Of a stretch of 64,000 bases of DNA, positions 10,628 to 22,600 are shown in pieces. Both the position numbers and the translations under genes were made by a program. The DNA lies in the NCBI RefSeq assembly GCF_947179165.1, contig NC_077244.1, positions 78,644,144 through 78,708,143 of the forward strand, given 5' to 3'. The notes below the pieces were generated by a model. The model searched no databases. It saw only the letters and a program-made list of their open reading frames with translations, and was not told the DNA's origin. This DNA is from Solanum dulcamara. Lineage: Eukaryota > Streptophyta > Magnoliopsida > Solanales > Solanaceae. Numbering within the stretch: position 1 is the stretch's first letter; each line of letters opens with the position of its first letter.

Positions 10628-13480
10628 ATAGTTTGAAAATTCTTTTACATGTTAATATGCATGAAGTTAATTAATAATGAGAGTAATAACTTGTAATTAA
10701 GTACGATGTTATGTATAATTACAAATTAAACTATGCTGATAATTAAACACTAATTTAAGTTATAGGAAGAGCCAGGAAGCTTCCTCCCATGACCAGGAGA
10801 GGCTGTAAAACGACTTGATCAAATGTTACAGTTTGTTTTGTAGTTTTCTTTTTGTCTCTTCATAAGCGTTTCTTTGCTTATTTCTAATAATAATAATAAT
10901 ATATATAGGTTAAAAATAAACAAATACAGACACCCTTTAAATTATTGAAATAATTTTCTCAAAAAAGTAGTTGTTTAACTTGATACTGGCTGCTTTCTGA
11001 ATAACAATAACAATATACCCAGTGTAATCTCAAATATGCTAGGATAAAACGCATGATCTTAGATGCATCAAAATCAATCCTGATGATATATCCTAAGGGA
11101 TAAATAATACATACTCCATCCATTTTACTTAATTTGTCATAGTTTAATTACTTCATACATTTTAATTAGAAAGGTAAGAGAAATATTTTCAAAGTCCAAT
11201 GAGTTGTTTCATGATATAAAATGATTAAATCAAGTAAAATTTAAATTTTGAATTCGCCTAATATTCTCGTGTATATATGGCATTATACATATTATCAATA
11301 ACGAAAAAAAGAGGGCTAAGCTATAGACTAGAATATTGTTTGTCTCTCAATTAAATTAAATAAATATGGCTGCCATAACTTAGACACCTCCTCTCTCTTG
11401 CAGGCCAGGATTGTTTATAAACACTTTACAGTTATATTATTCGTAATTAGCAAGTGCTCATATATTTAGCATAAACAAAACATGCTATCTGTTCTTAGCT
11501 AATTAATGACTATGACCTTAATTATAATCATATAGTATTTAAAATCAAGGATGTGTACGTTCTGCATAATTGATTTGTTGTAAAACCTTATAGTTTGTGA
11601 TTCGAAAAATTTATCCTATAAAAAAACACTTAAATAAGTAGGAATATGTTATCCTATATGTCCAAGCTCTTTGTTCTTATTCGTCTGAATTTAAACGCTT
11701 TGTCTTGGTCCTGTGTATATTTGTGTCTGAAGTTTATGGATTAACATTTTATCGTATGTTTACCCTTTGACAAAAAGAATTAAAGTAGTTGAAAAGAATG
11801 AAAGACAAGACAACCAAACAAAATGAATAAAGATGTTGTTCTTGGTTTCGAATGGCATTTTGTTTTCTGTAAGAGACTTTCAATTGATAATCTGTCGAAA
11901 ACAACCTCTCGACCCCATTAAAGTAGGGATAAGGTCTACATTCTATCACATCCTCCTTAAACTCTACTTGTGAAATTTGTCCTTATATTTTATGTAAGAG
12001 ATGGAAATGGTTAAAAGGGAGTTGAGTTTTACGAATTAGTAGTGCAGGCGATGCACATAATCAGGTTATTTAAAAAGTAATTATTGCATAATTGATAAAT
12101 AACATAATGTAACATGCTAAATTACATTGATGGTGTAAGAACTTTTTTAACCAAAAATATAATAACTCAAATCCTTTTAAGGTATTGTTCAAGGTTGATT
12201 TTTTGACAAAGTCCTTACATATACAAAGGTTTTTGGCAGTGTGTGATCTTAACTGCTGCACTATACCAAATCATCTGTCATTTGGTAAAAACGTCGTTTT
12301 CTTTACATAAGCGAGAGATAAAAGGATGGTGGATGTAGTTGGTTTATTAAAGGGCGGATTTAGGGTATATATGGAACCTGTTTCCTGGGAACCCAATAAC
12401 TTGTGCACGGATCCTGTATTTGTATTGAAAAATCCAGTAAATATTTAAGAAATACGACTAGGAAATCCATTAATAGAGTGCGTTGTTGGTCCAATGGCAG
12501 AAAATGAAACTTTTAAGCTTTGTTGCCCTCTTTGTCTTGGGGGAACCCACAAACTTCAAATCTTGGATCCGCCTCGAGATTGATAGCCCATGCAAAAATA
12601 CTTAAATTGTGATGAATCATCTAAACATATACTGAGGATTTATATAATTTACTTCAACTAGTTTTGGATACAGATGTAGTTGATTGATTATTTACTTTAT
12701 TTTACTTTTTGATTTGATTCTGCTGCAAAATTGTGCTCAAAGTGTTACTTCCACTGTAGAAAAATCCCGCAGCAACATTTTGCTTAGAGTGTTCTTTCTT
12801 AAGTCTACAAGCATTCCAAGGTTTACACATGCTTATTGGCGCATCTGGTCTCTCCCTAATTTGCATTTTGTCAGCGATAAACCTGAAAAAGAATTTGATG
12901 CACAAACAAGGATTTCTTATGAATCAAATAGAAAACTTTCAATCACAGTGATGTACAGTCAAACAAATCCGTATCTACATAACCAACATAAATTACTGAA
13001 AGAAAGTGCCATGAGGTTAAGCTGGAATATTGAAGTGTGCACTCATATGAATTAAGATCAAGGTGAAGAGAGATGCTTTAGCATGTATACTGTTTCCTAG
13101 AAGAAGATTGTCGGTATATTGATACAAATTGGGCAAGGTCGCCTTTCAGGATGTTAATCTGTCACTAGCATGTTGGTTACCTCCCACCTGCGTGAAAGAT
13201 ACTCTTCTTGTTGGGAAAGGGAGGTAAACAACAGAGTAATTTCTAAAAAGGGAAAAAAGGCAACATAAAGGAGCTGATTGTGCAAGTTTACATATGAAGA
13301 TAAAGAGTTTATTAGAAAAGATATTGATATTAGTTAATTTCATAATGTAGTTAAAGAACAAAAAATCAACAAGTGTAAGAGACAATGTCAAATCAGCAGA
13401 CAATTATGAAGCAAGGAACAGGAAAAGGAAAGAAAATAAATTAGTGTGGAAGAATACCAAACTTTTAGATGAAGCTCTTA
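10628..13480. other. Intergenic DNA downstream of the myosin tail
   Basis: Apart from the SINE remnants and the 12.35 kb MITE I see no gene. Open frames at 11749-11949 and 12684-13055 have no recognisable domain. If the myosin gene still had its C-terminal end (the QLFNSLLLRRECC and YRISTMYWDDKY blocks of class XI myosins), it would be expected here on the minus strand. I could not find either block. Confidence 0.4.
12353..12573. mobile_element. MITE with GGCGGA termini
   Basis: Begins GGCGGATTTAGG and ends TTGGATCCGCC, whose reverse complement is GGCGGATCCAA. Internally it contains GGGAACCCA... and AACTTCAAATCTTGG, phrases common in Solanaceae MITEs. It is about 221 bp and non-coding. It shares terminal motifs with the element at 33459-33611. 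Confidence 0.55.
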
Positions 13481-13502
13481 CATGATTGGATTTCAGCATG
13501 TT

Positions 13503-14765
13503 CAGATACATAGCAAGGCTCTTGACATGTTGCCGTGAGCACTCAAAATTCCTGAGTAGCAGCAATGTATGTATCACTAATGCTTCCCTTTGTAATGTTG
13601 TGTTGTGTGGCTGGTTGGCGAGTGTGTTAGCAGTCTCGTTTAGTATGCCTGGTCTGGATAACCTCGAAGCCTAAATCAATCACTGAAATACATCAAAATG
13701 CATCAGTTAACTTCACATCTTATCTCCTCTTTTACATTTGTATAATTATATTGAACAATGTTAATATGCTGAACCTAGAATGCAGAATCATCACAGATTA
13801 GTCCATAAATCTTCTGTACTTATGATGTTAGCTGCTAACAAACAGAAGAGCTGGATATTTGCCTTCAACCTGGCACCACGGTTTCCAACACGCCAGCTGA
13901 ATCACCATAAATGGGAGAAATATTAACTGCTTGAGGAGTTCCCTGATAGCTCTAGAAAAAAAGTTGTTATCAAAGGGAGTTATATGCTACATGATAACAA
14001 TCAATGTTCAAACTAAGCAAATTTTACCTGTGTCTATGGAATAGTGTAGCCAATGTGACTTCCTGTAGGGTATGTTCCAGCAACACCAACAGAGTGGATG
14101 TATCAGCTAGCCAATAGGCTATTATCATCATTTTCTTGACGCTTTAATAACTACATATACAAGGGAAAGCCACCTGCTTTTATTAAATCTGATAAATTCT
14201 TGGACATACAAAATTCTAACAGCTTTAGTTCCTACCTCAATAGCTTGTGGATCCATTCTACTGTGCTGTCAAAGATACTGGTCCTCTCAACTTCAAACGA
14301 TCGTCGCTTCATAAGGCACTTGTAGATAGTGCAAGCACGACCAGATCTGTCCTCAAAGAAGTCAAGGTGCAGTGTAATACAGTGTATGAGCAAGTCCAGA
14401 TACTCCTTTTTCTCATCAAGTGATTTTGTAGTCTTCCCTAGACCTCTTAATTTACACTTGAATTCAGTGATGTGCTATGCTGATCCTATTATAAATTCCA
14501 GTTCTTAGTCAACCAATAGAAAAAGAAAAGAAAAATACTCGAAGGACAATGTAATCTGTAAGCCTTTGAATTACTATGTTACAGTTTCTGCTTCCAGATC
14601 ACATAATGGGTAAGAGTAAGCAAGATAAAGATTCTAAGTCAAATATGAGGAAGTCCAACAGCATCGATTTCTCTGCGCCATTGACAGAGCCTGCTGTTTC
14701 TTTTCCAAATCTAGGTTGGTTAGCTTTTTGTCAACCTATTGAAAAAGGACAAATAGTTTTTTCAT
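13503..14765 (-). pseudogene. Decayed globular tail (dilute domain) of the class XI myosin
   Basis: Four pieces in the correct order for a class XI myosin tail. (1) ~14765-14690: end of the coiled coil; TTGGAAAAGAAACAGCAGG gives LEKKQQALSM, but stops (PT*) and a small deletion precede it. (2) ~14455-14255: an open exon, DEKKEYLDLLIHCITLHLDFF through IYKCLMKRRSFEVERTSIFD to HKLLR|GTAGG, clearly the start of the dilute domain but divergent. (3) ~13960-13820: SYQGTPQAVNISPIYGDSAG then a TGA stop. Shifting one base gives VEGKYPALLF, another stop, then KIYGLICDD in a third frame. (4) ~13565-13503: HVKSLAMYLNMLKSNHV ending at a GTAAGA donor. The remaining C-terminal part is missing. The cargo-binding tail is therefore broken by several frameshifts and stops, while upstream exons are intact. 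Confidence 0.75.
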
Positions 14766-15936
14766 AACTAAATCCTGCAATTTCCAACTATTCCAAGATG
14801 TCCATTTCGTAGTTCAAGGATATAAATAATAAACATGATTTTGGTGCATTGACATTTTTTATTGTAGAGTTACCAAACTAATGGTTCAAACGAAGAAGAA
14901 ACGAGTCTTGTTTTGGTAAGAACACGATTTGATAACAAGTCTATGGACCAAAATTTTATTTCCCTACTTGATCCTGGCAGCACCATTGAAAGTCCTAATT
15001 AGAGAAGGAATAGAGACCCAGAAATGGAAGAAAACGATAGGAATATCGACAACATATAAGCATGACATTGATATCTTACGGAAGGTTTAAGAGATAAAAG
15101 ATGAAAACCAGAGACAATGTTGCTTTATGGAGTGTCTGCCACTGGAACTGGTGGGGGAGGGGGAGAAGTGTCTTTCTTCCGTGAAGATTTCAGTAAAACA
15201 GAGGGAAAAAATGAAATTTGGAGCCATACAACGGAAGGGTAGTTTTGTATGCAAAAGGAGTGGCTCTAACTCATAGAGAGCAGCGCGCATGCAAAACAGT
15301 TCTTGCAAGTCTACATTCAATTGCTATGTTACTTAAATTACCCACTTAATCGCACATAAATTCAGGACATAAGAGAGTAGTTCATGGAAAAAACTACAAT
15401 ACCAGAATGAAATTTTTGTTTGAGAGAAACTATACCTGAATGTTAGTGTACAAAAGTAAAAGTTTAGATCTGGTTGAGATGCCTGCTAAAAGCCAAATAG
15501 GCTATCCATCTAAGGCTAGCATCTCTGTAGCGTGTATAGAGATAAAACAACTTGAAGAACGTTTTCCATCAGAAGAAGTCATCAAATATCCCGTCCCGGT
15601 CATTTTCCCAGTTTCCAGAACCTGCACAATGCAACCAACCAAAGAAAGAAAGAATATAGAATACAGTTTTATATAGCAGGTTCAGTTTAAGAAAAAAAGA
15701 AAAGAAAACGAAGCATGTAGCTACAACTAAGCTATCAACGGATAAAAGGAAGACTTCTACTAAATGGAGAAAAAATCTTATTCCTCACAATGAGAATAAT
15801 TGGAATTTAGTATACACGTTTTGCTCATGGAGAACAGGTGCAGGTTCCCCTTTTCTTTTTTTAAATCTCAGTAAATGTTGCCGTACTTTAGAACTAGTAA
15901 AATTGCTCAAGCCACCCTAAGGGACACTATACTGAC

Positions 15937-16222
15937 CTGAGATATCAGCTGCTGCCAGATCCTGAACTATAAGCTGGAAAGCACGAGGATCTGGGGAAGA
16001 AAATTGGGTTGGAGTTGAACCAGGAGCTGGAAATGTAAAGTCAGAGTCGGTACACGTAGCATCAGCTGAAGCAGATATAGCATCATCTGGATAACCTCTA
16101 CTAATGACACCCGAAGCTGAAATCTGGCCGGAGGAGGGATGTAATATCATTTTCAGCTCTGAGAATTGGTCTGATATACTGTAAATCATCCTGAGGCACA
16201 CTAGATCATATCTAGTATTAGT
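15937..16222 (-). other. Unassigned exon-like open block inside the last long myosin intron
   Basis: An open stretch of ~95 codons bounded by good splice signals (acceptor TGCCTCAG at 16223, donor TCTCAG|GTCAGT). It starts MIYSISDQFSELKMIL and ends DPRAFQLIVQDLAAADIS, with an S/P-rich middle. A second exon-like block at ~15571-15450 (acceptor TTGTGCAG) follows, with GNWENDRDGIFDDFF in matching phase and then a stop. I do not recognise the protein, and it does not match a myosin tail. It may be a captured or relic gene fragment, or part of a nested decayed gene on the same strand. Confidence 0.35.
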
Positions 16223-16234
16223 CATATGACACAA

Positions 16235-19200
16235 GAGATTCTAATGTTAAAAGGAAGCTATAAGATGTAACTCCAACTTATAGTAAAAATCTTAAAGAAG
16301 TCTTCAAGGTGTTGAAAGTTTAATGATGAACCTACTTATCATTAGTATCCTTAGTCCCATTTTTCTACTACCCTTGTTTTCATTCCGGTCTCTTTTCCAG
16401 ATGAATCCTAAAAGGTCGCTAATTAAAAGATTTACGTGATTATATCCCATTTCACCAAGGACTCAAAAATTCTTTCCTCCCTAAAAAAAAAACATTCTTA
16501 CAAGGTTTCCAAAGCAATTCAACAAAAAGCAGGAACAGGATATCACTCGAGAAAACTGGAACTTCATAAGAATAAGAGCTAATAGATACCAAGCTGTCTA
16601 AGTATTTTATTTAGAGCTTAGAAAGGAAACATCTTTCCCAAGATAAACAGTTCTGCTTTCTCTCCTAAACGCTGCCTTTTAAGACATCACCAACCATACA
16701 AAAACACAACATATATAAAAACAAAAAACAGAAGAACACAAAATAAAAGGAAATTTAATATGCCATGGATATAGTTATATGTTGCTACTCCATTCTGGTC
16801 TGAACCAAGATTTGAAGAGAATCTTCCACTTTATTACCAAGAAAGTAGATAAACTGAGAGGGTAACAAAGAGATCTTTTTTTGTTGTCTCTTACTCAAAG
16901 GATGCAAGAGGACAGAAAAGACCAGCTTGAATCTGTCAATGATTTGAGGCAATTATCCATTAAATTTTAAGACAGAGATCAATAATATCAAAGGCAATTC
17001 TGAAATGAAATTCCATGGATGCCTTTGCACCAATGAATAGCTTGAAAGCTTCATATAACTCAGCAACTAAAAAACATCAACATGATAGAATGCATGTAGA
17101 ACTCCAGATTCAGCTTCACCATAAAGAATCAGCATACATCTGCCTTAGTAAGATTGTTGCCAATAACAATCTTCAAAATTATATGTTGCCAATAACCAAC
17201 ATATGGATCCCTGACTACAGTAGGTTCTAACATCTTCAGAGTTACATGATTAACACAAAACTACAGAAGATGAAAACTTTTGTTTCAGTTCTCGAAGCAA
17301 GATGCAACACATAGCTTCTCAAGGTGTCACCAGTCATATCCTACTCTTGTTTAAGAATGCTTATATTTGGAGTTCTGGTGGAATCAAATGTATTAGTGAT
17401 GCTATGATCACATCCAATGATCCAAACTTTCAGAGGGTTATAGAGGATTCACAGCACTACATTTAATAAAAAAGACAGAAAAGAAATATGCATTTATTGC
17501 AAGCTATGATACCACAAGTCGAAAATCTATGCGGAAAGAAGAAGATAAAAGATTGGTTAATTCTTCTTCCAGAATACACTTATTCCTAACTCCTAAGTAT
17601 GAAAATACTGTTGGTAATAAAAAGGCAAGTATGAATTATACATAAAACACATTGCATCGCTTGCCATATTTTGCTACATCATCACCTTTCACTGCCAATC
17701 TTGAGTCATAACACCACAGATATGAGTGACAGCAAATGAATCATCTATCATGATGCTTCAAATATGACTTAGCAGTTCACACAAACACTAAAGCTTATGA
17801 ATCTTATGCAACAGTAGCCAGGAAAATGACAGGAGAACTAATTCTTCATGTGACTAAACATCTATTTCAAGTGTTTCCAAGATATCACCTGGACCTGGGA
17901 CTTCGAAAATTTCCAGAAGACCTACCGAGAGAACTTGACAAATTCTAGAAACCTCCCCGACATAATTGCCAATGTACCCTTAGATAAACCCCAGCCCGAT
18001 CTTGCAAAACAGGAAGTTGATCATGTTTAAATTATCACTTCCATCAAGTAGTCCACAATGATTAGATCAGTTCTATATGACCAATTCAGTTCGTTAAAAG
18101 ATAATCGTCCAGGCTGAGTGGTTCAGTAATCCTTTTTTCTTTCTTTTTGTTTGATGAATCAAATAAATCATTTCATTAATAAGCACCAAGGTGATGCCGA
18201 AGTTACAAGAATTTCGAAGGTGTTTGAAAATTCAATTCCATTGTCTATACATAATGGAATGTTTTCTTTACACCGACAGTATAGATACAAAAGCTCTTGA
18301 TCATCCATGTGATTTTCGACTCCTTCAAGTATCCCTTTTTCCGTTCAGCTTCATATTTACCAAAAGATGTATAGGTTGCTAACCTCCATATTTCCTCCCT
18401 TCTCTCCCCACTTTCATCCTCCAAGAAGCTAGTTTCTGCATTAGTTCTAGGGAGTACCCAGGAGATATTGGACAAAGAATACACCTTACTCCAAGGATCT
18501 GTTGCATAGTTGGAGTGAAGGAGCAAATGATTGGTGTCTTCTCAATTCTTCTTGCACATACAACACTGGTTATAATGATGCATCCCCTCTTCCTCAGGTT
18601 ATGCGCCGTGAGTATAGCATCCCAAGCAGCACTCCTTGTAAAAGATATCTAGAAAATATGATATTAAGACTAATTTGTTTATGTTCTCTTATATGTGTAT
18701 ATTATAAGCCAATATAAATATATGACAATTATTTGTCTTCGCTGAACATTTTGCCATGATGAGCAGTTCCAATGCAAACAAAGTTAAGCAATCTGAAGTT
18801 ACCGAACTGCTTACAGAAATCTATCAATGATTGAACTCACATAGTAGTATCATGTCATTTAGAATCAAAATCAAATATTGAACTCAAATAGCATCATGTC
18901 TTTAGAATCAAACTGCTAAATGGTAATTAATACTTCTATCCAAAGCAGATTTTCAAAAGAGAACTCTACTGTCCAAATTCTTGGGGGTCTGATATTATGT
19001 ATATTTTTGAACTTAGAAAATTCCTACATGAGCAAAAGATTCCCTAGATTTCTGTAAATTGGTAACACCCAAACCTTTGGATTCCTTTTGTATTTACTTT
19101 GATACCGCTTGATCCTATTTTTGTCAAATTGTCTGTCTTCACCTTAAACAAAGACATCTTCCTGAAGGGCACATATTACATTGCTTCAGAAGGACACTAA

Positions 19201-19601
19201 CTTAAGGACCCTTTCAGGCACAGTTTGAGCATTTTACCTAGTGATCACATGACAAAATTCATATGAGGTTTGTACAATTAAAAGCAGAACATGATGTCAG
19301 AATTTGGTAAAAGAGTCCTGATTAATTTTTGCAGTTAATTTCTGAAATCTAACCCTCTCACATTAAATGGGTAGAAAGAACAGCCAGTAATTTCACTCAG
19401 AAATATAACTCTCAAGTTTGGATTTCAGTTTTAATTGGTTCAGAAAGAAAGAGAAAAAGGATATATCCCTCACCCCCCAAAATAAGTATATTTTAAAGAG
19501 CATTATCACGGTTCATAAGTTTGTCTACTCAAAAGTTGGTGTTCTATGTTGTTACAAGATGAAAGGACTAAATCTGGTACCAATTATTCGAGTAAAGCTA
19601 C
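16235..19601. other. Long final intron of the myosin gene
   Basis: Apart from the LINE fragment at 18.1-18.6 kb I see no supported feature. Small open frames (for example 17015-17230) have no recognisable domain. No missing myosin exons could be found here. Confidence 0.4.
18131..18640 (-). mobile_element. LINE (L1-type) 3' fragment, decayed
   Basis: The minus strand encodes the zf-RVT-like end of a plant LINE: AAWDAILTAHNLRKRGC in one frame, then LLLHSNYATDPWSKVYSL and ISWVLPRTNAET after a frame change. An A-rich tail (T/C-rich on the plus strand, 18131-18157) follows. It lies in the last myosin intron, in the same orientation as the gene. 5'-truncated, frameshifted and inactive. Confidence 0.65.
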
Positions 19602-22600
19602 CTGTTAACTGAATCCTGAAGTTGTTGAACTTTTCTTTCAGTTTCTTCTAACTTCCGGCACTTCTCTTTACTTGATTCTTGAGCTTCAGCACATTTCCTT
19701 TCAGAATCATCAGCACGTTGCTTTTCTTTTTGATATAACACCTACAATAGGTATAAGCATGAGAACATCAACGTTCAACCATATGTAGCTGGAAAAAAGA
19801 TGAATGCTTTCACCTATTTTTCTCTATCGTCTCTACTCATTTTAGGGTTTGGGAGAGGGAATGTGACGCAGAAAAGCTTCAATGCTTTCTTCATCACTCT
19901 ATCAGCTAACTGTTCATACCTTTAAATTTTTCAACTCTACAGTTAAAGCTTCAATGCTTTCTTCATCCTCTACTAGAATTGGTTTCTTATCAACAATCGA
20001 AGAGTCTCCTTCAACTTCTTTTGGAGCAGCCTCGTATTCCCTGATGGACAGTGTATTTGTTTCACTCAGTTTGCTTTGCATGTCTCGCATTGAATTCTGC
20101 AATTTTGCTATTTCCTGATCCTTTGCCTCTTCCAAGTCCATCTGCAAGTTATTTTCCTATTTGTGATTTACTGATTACTTCAAATAGTTCAATTTTCTCA
20201 AAATGGAAAACTCATAGTAACCCACAAGCCCAAGATTGACAAGACTGCTTAAACTTTCATGAAATACCTTGTTTTACCAATGCTATCCAAGTAAAATCCT
20301 CAAATGTGTTATAAACATAGTGCAAGGAAAAAGAAAGATTTTAGCTGCTTAGAACAAGTGTATCACCCTTAGACGTTTCTCCAACTGCAACTGCAATCTA
20401 AGTTCTTCAACCTGTTTTTCAAGCTTTTCCTTTGCCTCTATAAGTGCACCAGTTTCTTTTGAAGCCTGAAGTATTTGAAATGTATATTAGCAAAATCCAT
20501 AGAGTTTAAGGAATATATTTGTAACATTCGACAGATTAACCTATCAAATTGCACGAAACAGTTTTGACGCACTCTACTGTATGTCACGTGGAAAAAGCCA
20601 ATCCCAATTCCCCCAGCAGGAAATTTAGGGGAATCATGTCACCGCAAATGAAACTGGAAATGAAACAGTTTTGATGCACTCTACTGTATTTCACTAGCTA
20701 AGATCATTGACTTACTCCTGGTTCTTTTTCAAAAGAATGTTTTACAATGTGCATAGCTGTGTTAACCCGATGTGACCACTTATACTTATAACTACTTGCA
20801 CTTAAATAACTAACAATTAGCATGTGACTTATACACCCAAAGTAAGTGACACATACATATGTTCTTCCAATTTGTACAGTTCCTACATTAAAAAGATATG
20901 AGTACTTCTAATCTGTATTTAATACTCATTCATGAATTCTAACCACATGTCTACAAGTTTTACTAACAAGAATCTTCATACACTCCTTACTTTCTGCTAA
21001 AAGCTTCAGAGAAGTAATTAAACAGCCCCTTCATGTACTCTTGTTATCTAAATAATAGTAACAAACAAGTGAACCATGTACCACTTCAGTAATCAAGCAT
21101 TATCTAGCAGATAGATCATTCAGGTCATTCATATCGTCGCCCCATTGCTATGCTAAGGAAATCGGAAACATATGACAGGTTATAGAAGAGTATATTAATC
21201 CAAAATTTACCATCTTTAGTTTGTGAAGCTCTCTCCTCGCAACGAATCCCCTCCATCTGCATTGTGTAAAAATTGATGCCCATATGAGTTTCTTATAGTA
21301 TGAAAGGACTTTGTGACGACGCTCATAGGCCTGCAAAAATCTTATCTTGTCAACACTTGAGAACAAACTTTGTAAGACCTCTGAATCAATACATAATACC
21401 CAATAAACTAACCTGTATAATCAGAGCTCCCCTGGTTTGTTTTTCATATCTGAACTTAGCTCTTGCAGCTGCCACTCGAATTCCAGTCTGAAGAGCAATG
21501 ACTGCTAATTTAAGTTTCATGTAGGATTTTCGGGCCAAGTGTCCACGTAACTTTGTCTGGATTTTGATAGAAGTGGCCTCTCTTTTCAAGGTAACATACA
21601 ATTTGAAAGCAAACCTTGCTGAAGAATATGACAGAATGAGCATATAAATTTATACAAGGCAGAAAAATTGAGCAGCCTATTGGAATGGAAGACTAAGCTG
21701 AAAAGCGTTTTTTCCAAAGGTGCTTTCAGTTCTAAAAGGGTGAGAAAATACAGTTATTTCCATGGTGCTCATTTTTACAACCACAAAACATACATAAGTG
21801 ATCCAAGTTTAAGCACCTAACGAGGAGGATGTCAGAGGATGGTATTGCAATCATATACTGCAGACAATATGCACAGATTAACTAATTAAGTACTTGTGTG
21901 ACATTCTAAGCTGCCAATTATGTTTGAAAGAGACCTTAGATCATGGTGATGGAAGGAGATTATGGAAAATCTAACTAATGGTTAGAAACTCTGTGAAAGG
22001 CAAAAACAATAAATATTCTGAGAACAAGAAGTATCTATCCAGAAAAGGAAGTCCAACTGATCATTTTATTAGGCTTGTCTAAAGAAGAATTTGATGATAG
22101 TACAGGCATGAAAGCAAAGTTGATTTGTTTTCGTGGTCAATTACTATCTGTAATAAGACAATCAAACAGAGAATATATTGATAATCCCCTCCCACCTTCC
22201 CACATAAAAAAAAAAGAAGAAAAAAGAGAGAGATGGTCTATTTTTTCTTGGATGTAAATCTGTACAAAATATGATTCCCATTGTTTTCTTTAAAGTCTTA
22301 ATTTCCACTTTCCATAAACCTTTTCCCCGTTATTTTAAAAAATAAAACAAAAATTCCTGCAACATCTATGTGGGATACAATTCCAGCATGTATTTGGTGG
22401 GCTGTGTGAAAATAAAGGAACCAAAACTTTGAAGAAAAAACAGAGAATATACAAAACTAAGTCTTAATACTAAGCTAGACCAAGTTAAGGTCAGCTATAA
22501 GAATCCTAATTATCCATTTTCCTCTATTTAAGTTCAACTTATTTCAACATTCAATGAATTAGCTTCTCTAACCCTAGAAGTTTTCAACATTTTCTGCTGA

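Noticed and set aside
12684..13055. Open frame of 123 codons
   Set aside because: No recognisable domain and no promoter context. Its antisense strand does not give a myosin tail either.
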